Shown: piece by piece, positions 1 to 7,882 of the stretch
Layout of the letters: every line of letters begins with the position of its first letter
Position numbering within the stretch: the stretch's first letter is position 1
Assembly: GCA_963718685.1 (NCBI GenBank)
Contig: OY970356.1
Coordinates: 372,001 to 436,000 of the forward strand
Direction: 5' to 3'
Length of the DNA stretch: 64,000 bases
Origin: CAVQWH01 sp963718685
GTDB taxonomy: Bacteria; Patescibacteriota; Saccharimonadia; Saccharimonadales; Saccharimonadaceae
Translations under genes and position numbers: made by a program
Notes under the pieces: generated by a model
What the model saw: the letters and a program-made list of their open reading frames with translations, nothing else
What the model was told of the DNA's origin: nothing
Databases searched by the model: none

Positions 1-786
1 AATACCATCTTCGCGCAAATAATGACGCATAGCGAGCTTCACGGCTTCTGATTTGGCATGCGACCATTTTGCAATATGGGCTTTATCGCATAGTTTAGCA
101 AGCTCTGAGGCAATACTTAGGCTTTCAGCCAGAATAGCGTTAATAGGCACGTCCCGCACCCAGTGATAAGTATCCATACGTTTCTTGACTACAAAACGCG
201 ATTGTTTCCAATCATCTACTAGATTAAGACGCGAGGAAAAATTATCGACAAAAGCGTGCTGAGGGTCGGTAATACCAAGAGCAATATCAAAACGCGGAGA
301 GTTATCTTCGCCCGACTCATCCGGGTCGATTACTCCTATCAAGTTACTATGGCGAGGATCGCGGTGTCGGAAAAAGTAACGGTGGAAAGCATCAATATGA
401 GGTAACATTTCCTTTACAAACTTCAAATCATTGTCAGTCTGATAAATTTTTTGCACCGCCATTGCCAAAACAGGAGGTTGAGTAATGGTGCTGGTGTGAT
501 GCTTGCCCCATTTAATTTTAGGAAAAGGATCGTTTTTTAACCGTTCCCAATAAATCATATGAGGAATCATACCGTTTTCAAACTGTGCGCTTACGAGCGA
601 GCGAAGTTCGTCTTTAGCAGCTTCAATGTCAAAATATGTCATAGCAATTGCTGCAAAACAGCTATCCCATAGCCATTGATAAGGATATGTGTCGTCCGAG
701 GGAATAGTATAGCTGTAGCCCTTGTGGTGACGACGGTTCTTCTTATAAAGAGTTTTGGTTTTATGAAGCAGCCCACCGCTCGGCAT
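1..786 (-). CDS. GH63-like glucosidase (alpha,alpha-barrel glycoside hydrolase), N-terminal 262 residues, runs off the window
   Basis: The reading frame is open from an ATG at 786 to the window edge with no stop. The protein starts MPSGGLLHKT and contains YPYQWLWDSCF near residue 35, HMIYWE near 75 and HHTSTITQPP near 95. These resemble the substrate-pocket segments of the (alpha/alpha)6 GH63 / mannosylglycerate-hydrolase-like family. That family hydrolyses glucosides or mannosylglycerate, but the substrate here cannot be told. Upstream lies AAAGAAAG but no strong ribosome site, and a minus-strand TATAAT at 831-836. The C-terminal part, including half of the catalytic residues, is outside the window. 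Family assignment is from motif memory; the exact specificity is inference. Confidence 0.72.
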   Translation of the reverse strand, partial: MPSGGLLHKTKTLYKKNRRHHKGYSYTIPSDDTYPYQWLWDSCFAAIAMTYFDIEAAKDELRSLVSAQFENGMIPHMIYWERLKNDPFPKIKWGKHHTSTITQPPVLAMAVQKIYQTDNDLKFVKEMLPHIDAFHRYFFRHRDPRHSNLIGVIDPDESGEDNSPRFDIALGITDPQHAFVDNFSSRLNLVDDWKQSRFVVKKRMDTYHWVRDVPINAILAESLSIASELAKLCDKAHIAKWSHAKSEAVKLAMRHYLREDGI

Positions 787-809
787 ATTTATTCTTTCTT
801 TTAAACTTT

Positions 810-838
810 TTGACAAACTGTTCTTATATAATTATACT
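810..838 (+). promoter_or_regulatory. Sigma70-type promoter of the leader-peptide operon
   Basis: TTGACA at 810-815 and TATACT at 833-838 are separated by 17 bp. The predicted start is near 845, which makes the leader ORF at 847 almost leaderless. A TATAAT on the opposite strand (831-836) overlaps this -10 and would serve the divergent glucosidase gene, so the two transcripts probably share one melted region. Confidence 0.8.
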
Positions 839-846
839 GACCTAAG

Positions 847-912
847 ATGAAACATTTTGCAACATATTTTGCCTTTTGGTTTACCCGGTCTAAGTGGCGG
901 TTTGAGTTGTAG
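847..912 (+). CDS. Aromatic-rich leader peptide (21 aa), attenuator control ORF
   Basis: ATG at 847 opens a 21-codon frame ending in TAG at 910-912. The peptide begins MKHFATYFAFWFTRS and ends KWRFEL. Eight of its 21 residues are aromatic (five F, two W, one Y), most of them in codons 4-12. The start sits 8 nt after the -10 box, so it is probably translated from a leaderless transcript. It resembles in style the Phe leader peptide of E. coli pheA (MKH start, F-rich). It lies directly upstream of two alternative hairpins that form a classical attenuator. The aromatic supply is therefore the likely signal, but which amino acid matters is not resolved. Confidence 0.78.
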   Translation: MKHFATYFAFWFTRSKWRFEL

Positions 913-963
913 TGTAACAGTCTTTATTAAGAAATAACCCAACCGCCCAAGCAGGCGGTTTTT
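896..963 (+). terminator. Transcription attenuator: antiterminator versus intrinsic terminator
   Basis: AACCGCC at 941-947 can pair with GGCGGTT at 954-960, followed by a T run (959-963): an intrinsic terminator. It can instead pair with an identical GGCGGTT at 896-902, which lies inside codons 17-19 of the leader ORF. A ribosome reaching the stop at 910-912 would cover 896-902 and leave the terminator free. A ribosome stalled on the earlier Phe/Tyr/Trp codons would leave 896-902 free to form the antiterminator. Downstream genes would then be expressed when charged aromatic tRNA is scarce. Confidence 0.75.
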
Positions 964-986
964 AAATATATTGAGGAGGAATCAAG

Positions 987-2042
987 GTGAGCGAAATAGC
1001 GACGAGTGATATAAACGGTGATCAAGTCCCGTTAGGTGCTGAGAAGAGTAGGCTGACGCTTTATGATGGGCTTACAACGCCTGTATCAAAAGATATAGTA
1101 GTTTTGACTAGTGAACATAAGCGACAAATTGAAGACTATGCTAAAAGAGCAGCTCAGGAATACGGAGACCAAGACGGGCAGCCCGAGTCAACTTTTGTGC
1201 AAGTCGAGCATGGCGTGCCAGCATTGGTAGTAAGAGTTGACTGTACGATTCGTGATGGGGCAATAGTACCCTACGAAATGGAAGACAGCCCTTCGGGACA
1301 GGGCATTACCGAGAACATCCATAGGAGTATGGCTGGTGTGGGTATTAAACACGCAATATTAGGACATTATGAAGAAATGGTAGGTGAAGTTCCCCATGTT
1401 ATTGTGTCTGGCTCTCGTTCACACGGTACGGATGACAAGTTAGTAGTAGGAGAAGAAAACTATACCTACGGCGGAAGACCTACTACTTTACAAGAAGACA
1501 AGCTGGTGATTGTAAAAGCAATTCCCGGTGACCGTGCTTCTCATCAAGCCTACCTTGACCTGCAGGAAAGAGCTTTGGCGCCGCTAGTTACTGAAGGAGA
1601 TAAATCATACGCCGAAAGAACCGGCGAGCTAGATTTGGTTAGCGATGAGGCAGAGTTACTTACAGCAGAAGATGGTGAATTATTGTCGCAAGTAGTCAAG
1701 GCACGTATGGGGTCTATGGCAATGGGCATTTCTATTTATCTTGATCCTCAAACAAGAAAACGCTTCGGTAAGCGAGGCGTGGTAACGGCGGCAAAACTAA
1801 GATCAAACCTGAAAGCCTACAGCTCAAGAGGTGGCGCCTTAGCTCAGGAGTTTATCCCTCCGATTCAAGCCGAAAATCCCGAAGGACGGTCAAACACTAT
1901 ACTACGGGTTTTTGCACTACTTTCAAAAAATGCTGATGACACCATAGAGGCTAAAGTGATAGGAGGTTGTTACGTGGCGCGGCCGGAGCTTGTAGTTCAC
2001 GGAGCTTCAAACTCGGTAGCAGGAGCAGTAGTGGTAAACTAG
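987..2042 (+). CDS. ATP-grasp-like protein of unknown function
   Basis: 351 aa from GTG at 987, placed 7 nt after a strong GAGGAGGA site (973-980). Segments suggest an ATP-grasp fold: RVDCTIRDGAIVPYE (about residue 83), LVIVKAI (about 172), VVKARMGSMAMG (about 237), LAQEFIPP (about 286) and RVFALL (about 306). Families of this type ligate a carboxylate to an amine, for example in peptide or polyamine conjugation. The assignment is by motif style only and could be wrong. It is the first gene after the attenuator and is followed 4 nt later by an M20 peptidase, so an operon in amino-acid or peptide metabolism is the likely context. No signal peptide or membrane segment is visible. Confidence 0.55.
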   Translation: MSEIATSDINGDQVPLGAEKSRLTLYDGLTTPVSKDIVVLTSEHKRQIEDYAKRAAQEYGDQDGQPESTFVQVEHGVPALVVRVDCTIRDGAIVPYEMEDSPSGQGITENIHRSMAGVGIKHAILGHYEEMVGEVPHVIVSGSRSHGTDDKLVVGEENYTYGGRPTTLQEDKLVIVKAIPGDRASHQAYLDLQERALAPLVTEGDKSYAERTGELDLVSDEAELLTAEDGELLSQVVKARMGSMAMGISIYLDPQTRKRFGKRGVVTAAKLRSNLKAYSSRGGALAQEFIPPIQAENPEGRSNTILRVFALLSKNADDTIEAKVIGGCYVARPELVVHGASNSVAGAVVVN

Positions 2043-2046
2043 TCTT

Positions 2047-3123
2047 ATGGAAAGTCACCTTAAAAAACTTGCTGAGTTTTATCCGGTCACTTCTAAGCCG
2101 GAAAACGTTCACAAACTATTGCAATATGTGTCGGGCTATTTAACGACCCGTGGGATGAAAGTAAAGATGCTCGGTTATAACGGCATTAGTAATTTATACG
2201 CTCACCCAGCGGGTAAAAAGAAATCAAAACTTTTACTACAAGCCCACGTCGATGTAGTCCCCGGTGAAGAGCAAGCTTCTTTAAGAGTCGAAAACGGGCG
2301 CTACAAAGCTCGTGGAGTCTACGATATGCTTTATGCCACCGCATCTTACCTGACTTTAGTAGATGAACTTAAGAAAAAAATATCGAATCTTGATCTGGGA
2401 ATCATGTTAAGCGGTGACGAAGAACACGGTGGCTTCAACGGCGTGCGACCTTTCCTAGACGATGGCTACAGTGCAGAGGTTTGTATTTTGCCAGACGCCG
2501 GCACCGGCTTCGGAACTCTAAACATATCAGCAAAGGGCGTATTTAACCCGCAAATAAGAATTAAGGGCGCCGCTCACCACGGATCCAGGCCGTGGGAAGG
2601 CGATGGCGCAGCCATAAAGTTAGTAAACTTCTTAAAAGAGCTAGAGGAATACTTTAGTCAATTGTCTCAGGAAGACATAACCATGACTGTAGCCCAAGTA
2701 CATGCCGGAGATGCGGTTAATCAAGGTCCCGCTTATGCAGATACTTCTTTAGACATTCGGTACAAATCTAGCGAACACTTACTCAGCGCCCAAAAGAAAA
2801 TTAAAGAACTTTTAAAAAAATATAACGGTAAAATTATGAAATCTATAGAAGGAAATGATTACCATTTAGATACCGGCGATAAACATGTACGTTCGTTTAT
2901 AGATTTATATGAAGAACACCACGGCAGCTCTATCGAGCAAGTAATGGCTCACGGCTCATCAGACGCCCGATTCTTTGCCGAGAAAAATATTCCTGTAATC
3001 ATGCTTCGGCCAGATGGAGGCGGAGCGCACGGAGATGAAGAATGGATATCTATAGAGAGCGTGCAAAAGTTTTACGAGCTTTTGAAAGATTTTGTGATAA
3101 GTATTGCTACAGTCAAAAAATAA
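2047..3123 (+). CDS. M20 family metallopeptidase (ArgE/DapE/dipeptidase-like)
   Basis: 358 aa. LLLQAHVDVVPG (about residue 62) carries the first metal-binding His-x-Asp. SGDEEHGGFNG (about 121) carries the catalytic and metal-binding acidic pair. MAHGSSDARFF and GGGAHGDEEW near the C-terminus give the remaining ligands. The central part (about 175-285) is the dimerisation lid. Family members hydrolyse N-acyl amino acids or dipeptides with one or two zinc ions in the cytoplasm. It follows the ATP-grasp-like gene by 4 nt and should share its attenuated transcript. This fits peptide or amino-acid scavenging in a host-dependent bacterium. The exact substrate is not deducible. Confidence 0.87.
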   Translation: MESHLKKLAEFYPVTSKPENVHKLLQYVSGYLTTRGMKVKMLGYNGISNLYAHPAGKKKSKLLLQAHVDVVPGEEQASLRVENGRYKARGVYDMLYATASYLTLVDELKKKISNLDLGIMLSGDEEHGGFNGVRPFLDDGYSAEVCILPDAGTGFGTLNISAKGVFNPQIRIKGAAHHGSRPWEGDGAAIKLVNFLKELEEYFSQLSQEDITMTVAQVHAGDAVNQGPAYADTSLDIRYKSSEHLLSAQKKIKELLKKYNGKIMKSIEGNDYHLDTGDKHVRSFIDLYEEHHGSSIEQVMAHGSSDARFFAEKNIPVIMLRPDGGGAHGDEEWISIESVQKFYELLKDFVISIATVKK

Positions 3124-3127
3124 TAAA

Positions 3128-3176
3128 AGCAAAAGCCCCGCGCTAGGAGGCTTTGCCTGCTACTAAAACACGGGGG
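3128..3176 (-). terminator. Terminator between convergent genes
   Basis: On the minus strand ACCCCCGTG and CGCGGGGCTTTTGCTTTT flank an inner GCAGGC/GCCTCC-type stem. The T-rich tail favours termination of the minus-strand gene that ends at 3177. It may also stop plus-strand transcripts less efficiently. Confidence 0.6.
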
Positions 3177-3671
3177 TTAGGTTTGCGCCTTCAGGTGTTC
3201 CTGAAAACGTTTGAGGCGCTCACCAGACTGTTTTGAAAGTCTATCAAAATCTTCCTCGGTAAGCTGAAGGAATGAGGCGTAAGTTACTCGCCAATTCACG
3301 GGGAAAAAGCTGTAAGCCCAAATCCCTGACGAGCCACCGTAGTGATGGACTTCACTTCCGCTCTTATCACAGCGGCACTCGCCGCTTATTTTGCCGCAAT
3401 TTTGACAAATGGCCTTGATTTTACTAATATGACCGCTTATCAGAAAACAGCTTAGAAGGTTTTCCATAGCCCTGGATGCAAAACTGGCCGTCTGCTTCTT
3501 GGTGGCTATGCCACTGTCGACAAAAAACTGCCTCAGATCTGAAGTACCGAAAGTTGCCTCTTTGTCGGTAAGCTGAACAGCTTCGCCTTCGCTCTTTTTC
3601 AAAGACTCGAGCAGCGCAATTAGCGCCTCGGTAACTGCCGAATCGGCGCCCTCGCCGATATTGACTATCAA
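3177..3671 (-). CDS. Hypothetical protein with CxxC...CxC zinc-binding-like motif
   Basis: 164 aa from a TTG at 3671. The middle carries CQNCGKISGECRC (about residues 88-100), a likely zinc knuckle or ribbon. The N-terminal part looks helical, and the C-terminal part holds an aromatic FFPVNWRV stretch. I do not recognise the family. The start is odd: no ribosome site precedes the TTG, and it overlaps the stop of a 7-codon upstream ORF (TTGA). That ORF has its own GGAGA site, so translation is probably coupled. A TATAAT (minus, 3727-3732) lies upstream. An unnoticed one-base sequencing error joining the two frames is an alternative. Confidence 0.6.
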   Translation of the reverse strand: MIVNIGEGADSAVTEALIALLESLKKSEGEAVQLTDKEATFGTSDLRQFFVDSGIATKKQTASFASRAMENLLSCFLISGHISKIKAICQNCGKISGECRCDKSGSEVHHYGGSSGIWAYSFFPVNWRVTYASFLQLTEEDFDRLSKQSGERLKRFQEHLKAQT

Positions 3672-3691
3672 AGTAGTCGATGTGCGTTCAT
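3668..3691 (-). other. Short upstream ORF (7 codons) coupled to the downstream start
   Basis: ATG at 3691-3689 follows GGAGA (minus, 3696-3700) and encodes MNAHRLL. Its TGA (3670-3668) overlaps the TTG start of the next gene as TTGA. It is visible in the sequence, but a regulatory role is inference. Confidence 0.45.
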
Positions 3692-3804
3692 GATATCTCC
3701 AAGGATAGTTTCACGAATTATCTAATATTATAGAATGATAATGTGTTTCGTTCAAAGTAGATTATGGCGGTTTTTAAGATATGATATATAATTTAAGCAG
3801 TAGT

Positions 3805-4839
3805 ATGAGCAAACAAGTAATCCTAACTGGCCTTAGGGCTAATAACGATTTGACCATCGGCAACTATTTTGGCGCTTTGTTGCCTTTGATAGATATGGCC
3901 AAAGAAAAGGCAGGCGACTATCAAGTAAACTTGATGATGGCGGACTTACACAGCTTTTCTACACCAATCGATCACAGCAAACTGCAATCTCAGATTAACG
4001 AAAATTTGCGAGCTTATGTAGCCGCCGGCTTACCGCTTAGCCACGATAACATCAACCTTTTTAGAGAAAGCTACATCTCAGCACATTCAGAACTGGCTCA
4101 CGTACTAGATAACTTCACTGGTGTAGGTGAGATGAGCCGAATGACTCAGTTTAAGGATAAATCCGCTAAAATCGGCAACGACCGCGTTAGCATGGCTTTG
4201 CTTAATTACCCTCCACTAATGGCAGCCGATATTTTGCTTTATAACGCTGTTTATATACCAGTAGGAGATGATCAGACTCAGCATCTAGAGTTTACGCGTG
4301 ATATCGCTGAACGCATGAACAATAAATTCGGCGCTATATTTACTGTGCCAAAAGCGGTAAAAGAACAGCACAAGTTTTTTGGCAAAGACCAAGGTCTCAG
4401 AATTAAAGACCTTGCAGATCCTACTAAAAAGATGAGTAAAAGTGATGACTCAGGCAAAGGCGTGATATTCCTTACCGAAGATCCGCAAGCTGCTGCCAAG
4501 AAAATCATGAGTGCCACAACCGATGATTTGGCGAATATTCAGTTTGATAGAGAACGCCAACCCGGCATTAGTAACTTGCTGGAAATATTAGCTTTGCTAG
4601 CCCAAGAAGATGTTAATAGTGTAGCTGAAGAATGGAAAGGCAAAGAAAAATACGGCGAGTTTAAGAAAGTCGTGGCCGACAAAATGGCTGAGTTTCTAAC
4701 TGACTTCCAGTCTAAACTGAAACAAGTTGACGACGCAGAAATTCAAACTCAGCTAGCATCTTCAGAAAAAGAATTAGCAAAAACAGCAAACGCTACCTTG
4801 TTACGGACGCAACAAGCAATCGGTTTGCGCCCCAGGTAA
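3805..4839 (+). CDS. trpS: Tryptophanyl-tRNA synthetase
   Basis: 344 aa from ATG 3805. The nucleotide-binding TIGNYFGA motif (HIGH-equivalent of TrpRS) is near residue 20. MTQFKDKS is near 114, DQTQHLE near 156 and the KMSKSDD loop near 212. These mark a class I TrpRS, which charges tRNA-Trp with ATP and tryptophan in the cytoplasm. An earlier in-frame ATG at 3781 would place the start on top of the TATAAT (3787-3792), so 3805 is preferred, giving a nearly leaderless mRNA. The rluA-type gene follows after 4 nt. No leader peptide or T-box is visible here. Confidence 0.93.
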   Translation: MSKQVILTGLRANNDLTIGNYFGALLPLIDMAKEKAGDYQVNLMMADLHSFSTPIDHSKLQSQINENLRAYVAAGLPLSHDNINLFRESYISAHSELAHVLDNFTGVGEMSRMTQFKDKSAKIGNDRVSMALLNYPPLMAADILLYNAVYIPVGDDQTQHLEFTRDIAERMNNKFGAIFTVPKAVKEQHKFFGKDQGLRIKDLADPTKKMSKSDDSGKGVIFLTEDPQAAAKKIMSATTDDLANIQFDRERQPGISNLLEILALLAQEDVNSVAEEWKGKEKYGEFKKVVADKMAEFLTDFQSKLKQVDDAEIQTQLASSEKELAKTANATLLRTQQAIGLRPR

Positions 4840-4843
4840 GTTT

Positions 4844-5692
4844 ATGCGCCTTGATAGCTATTTAGCTGAATATTGGCCGGAATATTCAAGAACTGTTTGG
4901 CAAAAATATTGCCAGGCCGGTTATGTGAAAGTTAATGGAAAAGTAGCAACATCTTACAAAAAACACCTGGGCGAGGATGATGAGGTAACCGTAAACGTAC
5001 CGGAGGCTAAAATAGACCCCCAAACTCTGCCGATAATTTATGAAGATGACAATGTGACAGTTATAGACAAGCCGGCCGGCATATTAACCCATGCCAAAGG
5101 CCAGCTAGCGCAAGAATTCACTGTAGCTGACTTTATGCGAGAGCGTACTACATTAGGCCAGAACACTAACCGGCCAGGCATCATCCATCGCCTAGACCGT
5201 GACACTAGCGGAGTTATTGTTTGCGCCAAAAATTCTGAAACCGCTTCATATTTGCAAAAACAGTTTTCAAACCGAAAAGTTAAGAAAACTTACTTAGCGC
5301 TAGTAGAAGGCCATTTAAAAATCAAGAAGGGCAAAATCGACATCCCAATCGGCCGCAATCCCAAAAAACCTAGTACATTTAGGGCAGATGCCAATGGCAA
5401 ACCAGCTATAACCGCTTATGAAGTGTTAGCGGAAGATGCCAAACTTAGCTTGGTCAAGTTACAACCGCTTACCGGTCGGACTCATCAGCTGCGCGTACAC
5501 CTGGCTCATTTAGAGCGGCCGGTTTTAGGTGACAGGTTTTATGGCAAAGAATCTGAACGGTTATTCCTACACGCCTACCAGCTAGAAATAACTTTGCCCG
5601 GCGGTAAGAGAACTACTTTTACTTCAGAGCTGCCTGCCGAGTTTAAAAAGAAATTTCCTAAAATAGCCGAGGTAAAGTTATGCAAAACTTAA
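4844..5692 (+). CDS. RluA-family pseudouridine synthase (RluD-like)
   Basis: 282 aa. An N-terminal S4 RNA-binding domain (about 1-55, with RLDSYLAEYWPEYSRT and VKVNGKV) is followed by the catalytic domain. GIIHRLDRDTSGVIVCAK near residue 106 carries the catalytic Asp. GRTHQLRVHL lies near 209. The enzyme isomerises uridines in 23S rRNA or tRNA. It starts 4 nt after trpS and its last 13 nt overlap the next gene, so trpS, this gene and holB form one operon. Which uridine is modified cannot be told. Confidence 0.9.
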   Translation: MRLDSYLAEYWPEYSRTVWQKYCQAGYVKVNGKVATSYKKHLGEDDEVTVNVPEAKIDPQTLPIIYEDDNVTVIDKPAGILTHAKGQLAQEFTVADFMRERTTLGQNTNRPGIIHRLDRDTSGVIVCAKNSETASYLQKQFSNRKVKKTYLALVEGHLKIKKGKIDIPIGRNPKKPSTFRADANGKPAITAYEVLAEDAKLSLVKLQPLTGRTHQLRVHLAHLERPVLGDRFYGKESERLFLHAYQLEITLPGGKRTTFTSELPAEFKKKFPKIAEVKLCKT

Positions 5693-6495
5693 GTTTGCAT
5701 AAAGCCAGCGCCAACCAGCTTGCCGCCGCTAGCCAAGCGCTACCTCAAGCGCTTTTACTTGCCGGGCCGACTGGAGTAGGGCTAAAAACCATTGCCCAAG
5801 AAATTACAAAGCCCCTTACCAAGCATTTATTAGTGATAGAACCGGACGACAAGGGAACCATAGGAATCGAAGTGGTTCGTGAACTTTACACTAAAACACG
5901 CTCCAAGCAGACCGAGCAGCAAATTATCGTCATCGACGATGCCGAAGCCATGAGTACGGCAGCCCAAAACGCTTTTTTGAAACTGCTGGAAGAACCAACT
6001 GAAAAAACTAGCTTTTTACTTACCAGCCACTCTCCCGACCGTTTACTGAGCACTATTCGTTCAAGGGTACAGCTGGTTAATATTCAGCCTCTTACTCCGA
6101 GCCAAACCGAGCAACACCTAGACGCTCTAGAGGTTGCTGATAGCAAAAAACGGCAGCAGCTAACTTTCATAGCAGTGGGCTTGCCGGCTGAGCTGTTTAG
6201 ACTGACTCAAGGCGAAGATTACTTTAGCGAGCAAGCCGACTTAGCACGGAAAGCCCGCGAATTTCTTAGTAGTAAACAATACAATAGGTTACTAATCGCG
6301 CATCAGATAGGAGCCAGTCGCGACCAAGCAGTCCAGTTGTTAGATCACGTCGTGCGCATATTGAAATATTCCTTAGAAAACAGCGCTAAACGCAGCCTGG
6401 CTCTACAGTTAGATCAAGCCCTACAAACTGCAGAGTCAATCAGAAGCAACGGCCACGTACGCACGCAGCTTCTCAAACTGGCTCTCAGTTTATAA
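5680..6495 (+). CDS. holB: DNA polymerase III delta' subunit (clamp-loader)
   Basis: 271 aa. A degenerate P-loop, AGPTGVGLKT (about residue 29), is typical of the ATPase-inactive delta' subunit. QIIVIDDAEAMSTAAQNAFLK, then LLEEP, and TIRSRVQ near 125 are the sensor and Walker-B-like parts of the clamp-loader AAA+ fold. Unusually, the whole protein has no cysteine in the region where delta' normally carries a four-Cys zinc module. It overlaps the rluA-type gene by 13 nt. Its partner DnaX is encoded at 30807 and lacks the same module. Confidence 0.85.
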   Translation: MQNLSLHKASANQLAAASQALPQALLLAGPTGVGLKTIAQEITKPLTKHLLVIEPDDKGTIGIEVVRELYTKTRSKQTEQQIIVIDDAEAMSTAAQNAFLKLLEEPTEKTSFLLTSHSPDRLLSTIRSRVQLVNIQPLTPSQTEQHLDALEVADSKKRQQLTFIAVGLPAELFRLTQGEDYFSEQADLARKAREFLSSKQYNRLLIAHQIGASRDQAVQLLDHVVRILKYSLENSAKRSLALQLDQALQTAESIRSNGHVRTQLLKLALSL

Positions 6496-6513
6496 TTTGC
6501 TATAATAAGGCAG

Positions 6514-7167
6514 ATGTTCGGACTTTTGATTATTATTGCGCTTGGTGTTGGTATTTTGTTTTACCAACGCTCTATTGATGAGTTGGGTAGTCCAATTTCT
6601 AATAAGCTGGCCGAAAGACTAGACAGGCTTTGGCAAATTGCCCAAGAAAGCTCGCACGAGAAGAAATACTTACGCGCCGAAAAGGCGTTGCTGACTATTC
6701 TGCGTGTTGACGAGCGCAGTGCAACAGCTTATAACCGCTTGGGTATTTTATATGCCAAGCAGCATTCTTACGAAGATGCTATTGAGTGCTTTGAGATTGC
6801 CCAGAGCTTGGAGCCAAGCGCCAGCAGTCTGCACAATGTAGGTCTGATTTATTATGAAACAAAACAATATGAAAAAGCAGCCTTGGCTTTTGAGCAGGCG
6901 CTTGAAATCGAGGAAGACTTAGCCGCCAGGCACATAGCTTACGCAAAAGTACAAGAAAAGCTGGGCAATCAAAAGAAAGCCATTGAAGCGCTGGAAAGAG
7001 CGGTTGAGCTTGAGCCCAACCCGCAAAGCCTTAATATCTTAGCCGACACTTACGAGCGTGACGGGCAAACCGAACTAGCCTTAAAGTTACGTGAAAAAGC
7101 GGCCCGCTTGGTAATTCCAGACGGCCAGTCAAAGCGAATTAAGCGGCCTCGCCGCGTAGCAATGTAG
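6514..7167 (+). CDS. Membrane-anchored TPR protein
   Basis: 217 aa. One N-terminal hydrophobic segment (MFGLLIIIALGVGILFY) is followed by about four tetratricopeptide repeats (roughly residues 55-200), recognisable by AYNRLGILYAKQ, LHNVGLIYYETKQYEKA and LNILADTYERDG. TPR arrays scaffold protein-protein contacts; the partner is unknown. The ATG lies 7 nt after a perfect TATAAT (6501-6506), which indicates a leaderless mRNA independent of holB. The basic C-terminus (KRIKRPRR) may contact nucleic acid or membrane. Confidence 0.8.
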   Translation: MFGLLIIIALGVGILFYQRSIDELGSPISNKLAERLDRLWQIAQESSHEKKYLRAEKALLTILRVDERSATAYNRLGILYAKQHSYEDAIECFEIAQSLEPSASSLHNVGLIYYETKQYEKAALAFEQALEIEEDLAARHIAYAKVQEKLGNQKKAIEALERAVELEPNPQSLNILADTYERDGQTELALKLREKAARLVIPDGQSKRIKRPRRVAM

Positions 7168-7218
7168 CTGGCCAAGCTTGAAAAAACAGAGGCTAATTGA
7201 TAGTATTACTTAAGTCGC

Positions 7219-7295
7219 GCCACCTTAGCTCAGCTGGTTAGAGCAACGGTTTTGTAAACCGTAGGTCGTCGGTTCGAATCCGACAGGTGGCTCCA
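7219..7295 (+). tRNA. tRNA-Thr (anticodon TGT)
   Basis: Acceptor GCCACCT/AGGTGGC, D-stem GCTC/GAGC, anticodon loop TTTGTAA with anticodon TGT, and T-arm GTCGGTTCGAATCCGAC. CCA is encoded at 7293-7295. Confidence 0.95.
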
Positions 7296-7323
7296 CATCG
7301 TAAGATGTGGATGTGATTCATAC

Positions 7324-7359
7324 AAATTAACAAACCAAGCTTTAGCTGTTTGTTAATTT
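7324..7359. other. Perfect 12-bp stem-loop in the tRNA spacer
   Basis: AAATTAACAAAC (7324-7335) and GTTTGTTAATTT (7348-7359) form a perfect stem with a 12-nt loop between tRNA-Thr and tRNA-Tyr. It is AT-rich with no T run after it, so it is more likely an RNA-processing hairpin than a terminator. The rest of the 148-nt spacer shows no ORF. Confidence 0.55.
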
Positions 7360-7443
7360 GAGAGGAGGAATAACGAAAGTCTCGGCAAAATTTTGCCACT
7401 TGTTTGCAAAGTTTTGATAGAGACTGGGAGTGAATTCCGACGA

Positions 7444-7529
7444 GCTGGGATAGTGAAGCGGTCAAACACGACAGACTGTAAATCTGTTGGCATATGCCTT
7501 CGTAGGTTCGAATCCTACTCCCAGCACCA
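7444..7529 (+). tRNA. tRNA-Tyr (anticodon GTA)
   Basis: Class II tRNA. Acceptor GCTGGGA/TCCCAGC, anticodon stem around CTGTAAA (GTA), a long variable arm (TTGGCATATGCCTTC region) and T-arm GTAGGTTCGAATCCTAC. CCA is encoded at 7527-7529. Confidence 0.94.
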
Positions 7530-7535
7530 TGATTT

Positions 7536-7610
<75 letters not shown>

Positions 7611-7675
7611 CGAATTACCCTGTGGCCTTACCACATAAAATGTGCTACAATAACAGTAATTAAGTAAAGAAAGTT

Positions 7676-7882
7676 ATGGCTAAGAAGAACACCAAACGTA
7701 AATTAGTGGGCTTAGTGAGCGATGAGTCAAATCATCGTACTTATTACGTGACAAAAAATACTATGAATACTCCCGACAGGCTAAAGCTGCGCAAGTATGA
7801 TCCGCGTCTTAGAAAGCACGTAACCTACACTGAAACTAAAAAAAATCTCGGCCGCAACGAAGTAAAAGCCCGCAAGGGCTAA
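7676..7882 (+). CDS. rpmG: 50S ribosomal protein bL33
   Basis: 68 aa, basic. TYYVTKNTMNTPDRLKLRKYDPRLRKHVTYTETK (residues about 22-55) matches the bL33 core. It is longer than the usual ~50 aa because of a basic N-terminus and a C-terminal tail. It lacks the two CxxC pairs of zinc-ribbon bL33, so it is the cysteine-free type. It lies 66 nt after the tRNA cluster and a TACAAT at 7645-7650 is a possible -10. Clustering of tRNAs with rpmG is common in bacteria. Confidence 0.92.
   Translation: MAKKNTKRKLVGLVSDESNHRTYYVTKNTMNTPDRLKLRKYDPRLRKHVTYTETKKNLGRNEVKARKG

Noticed and set aside
7238..7465. 75-aa frame on the minus strand across tRNA-Thr and the spacer
   Set aside because: It is antisense to tRNA genes and its sequence follows from them; no ribosome site or promoter.
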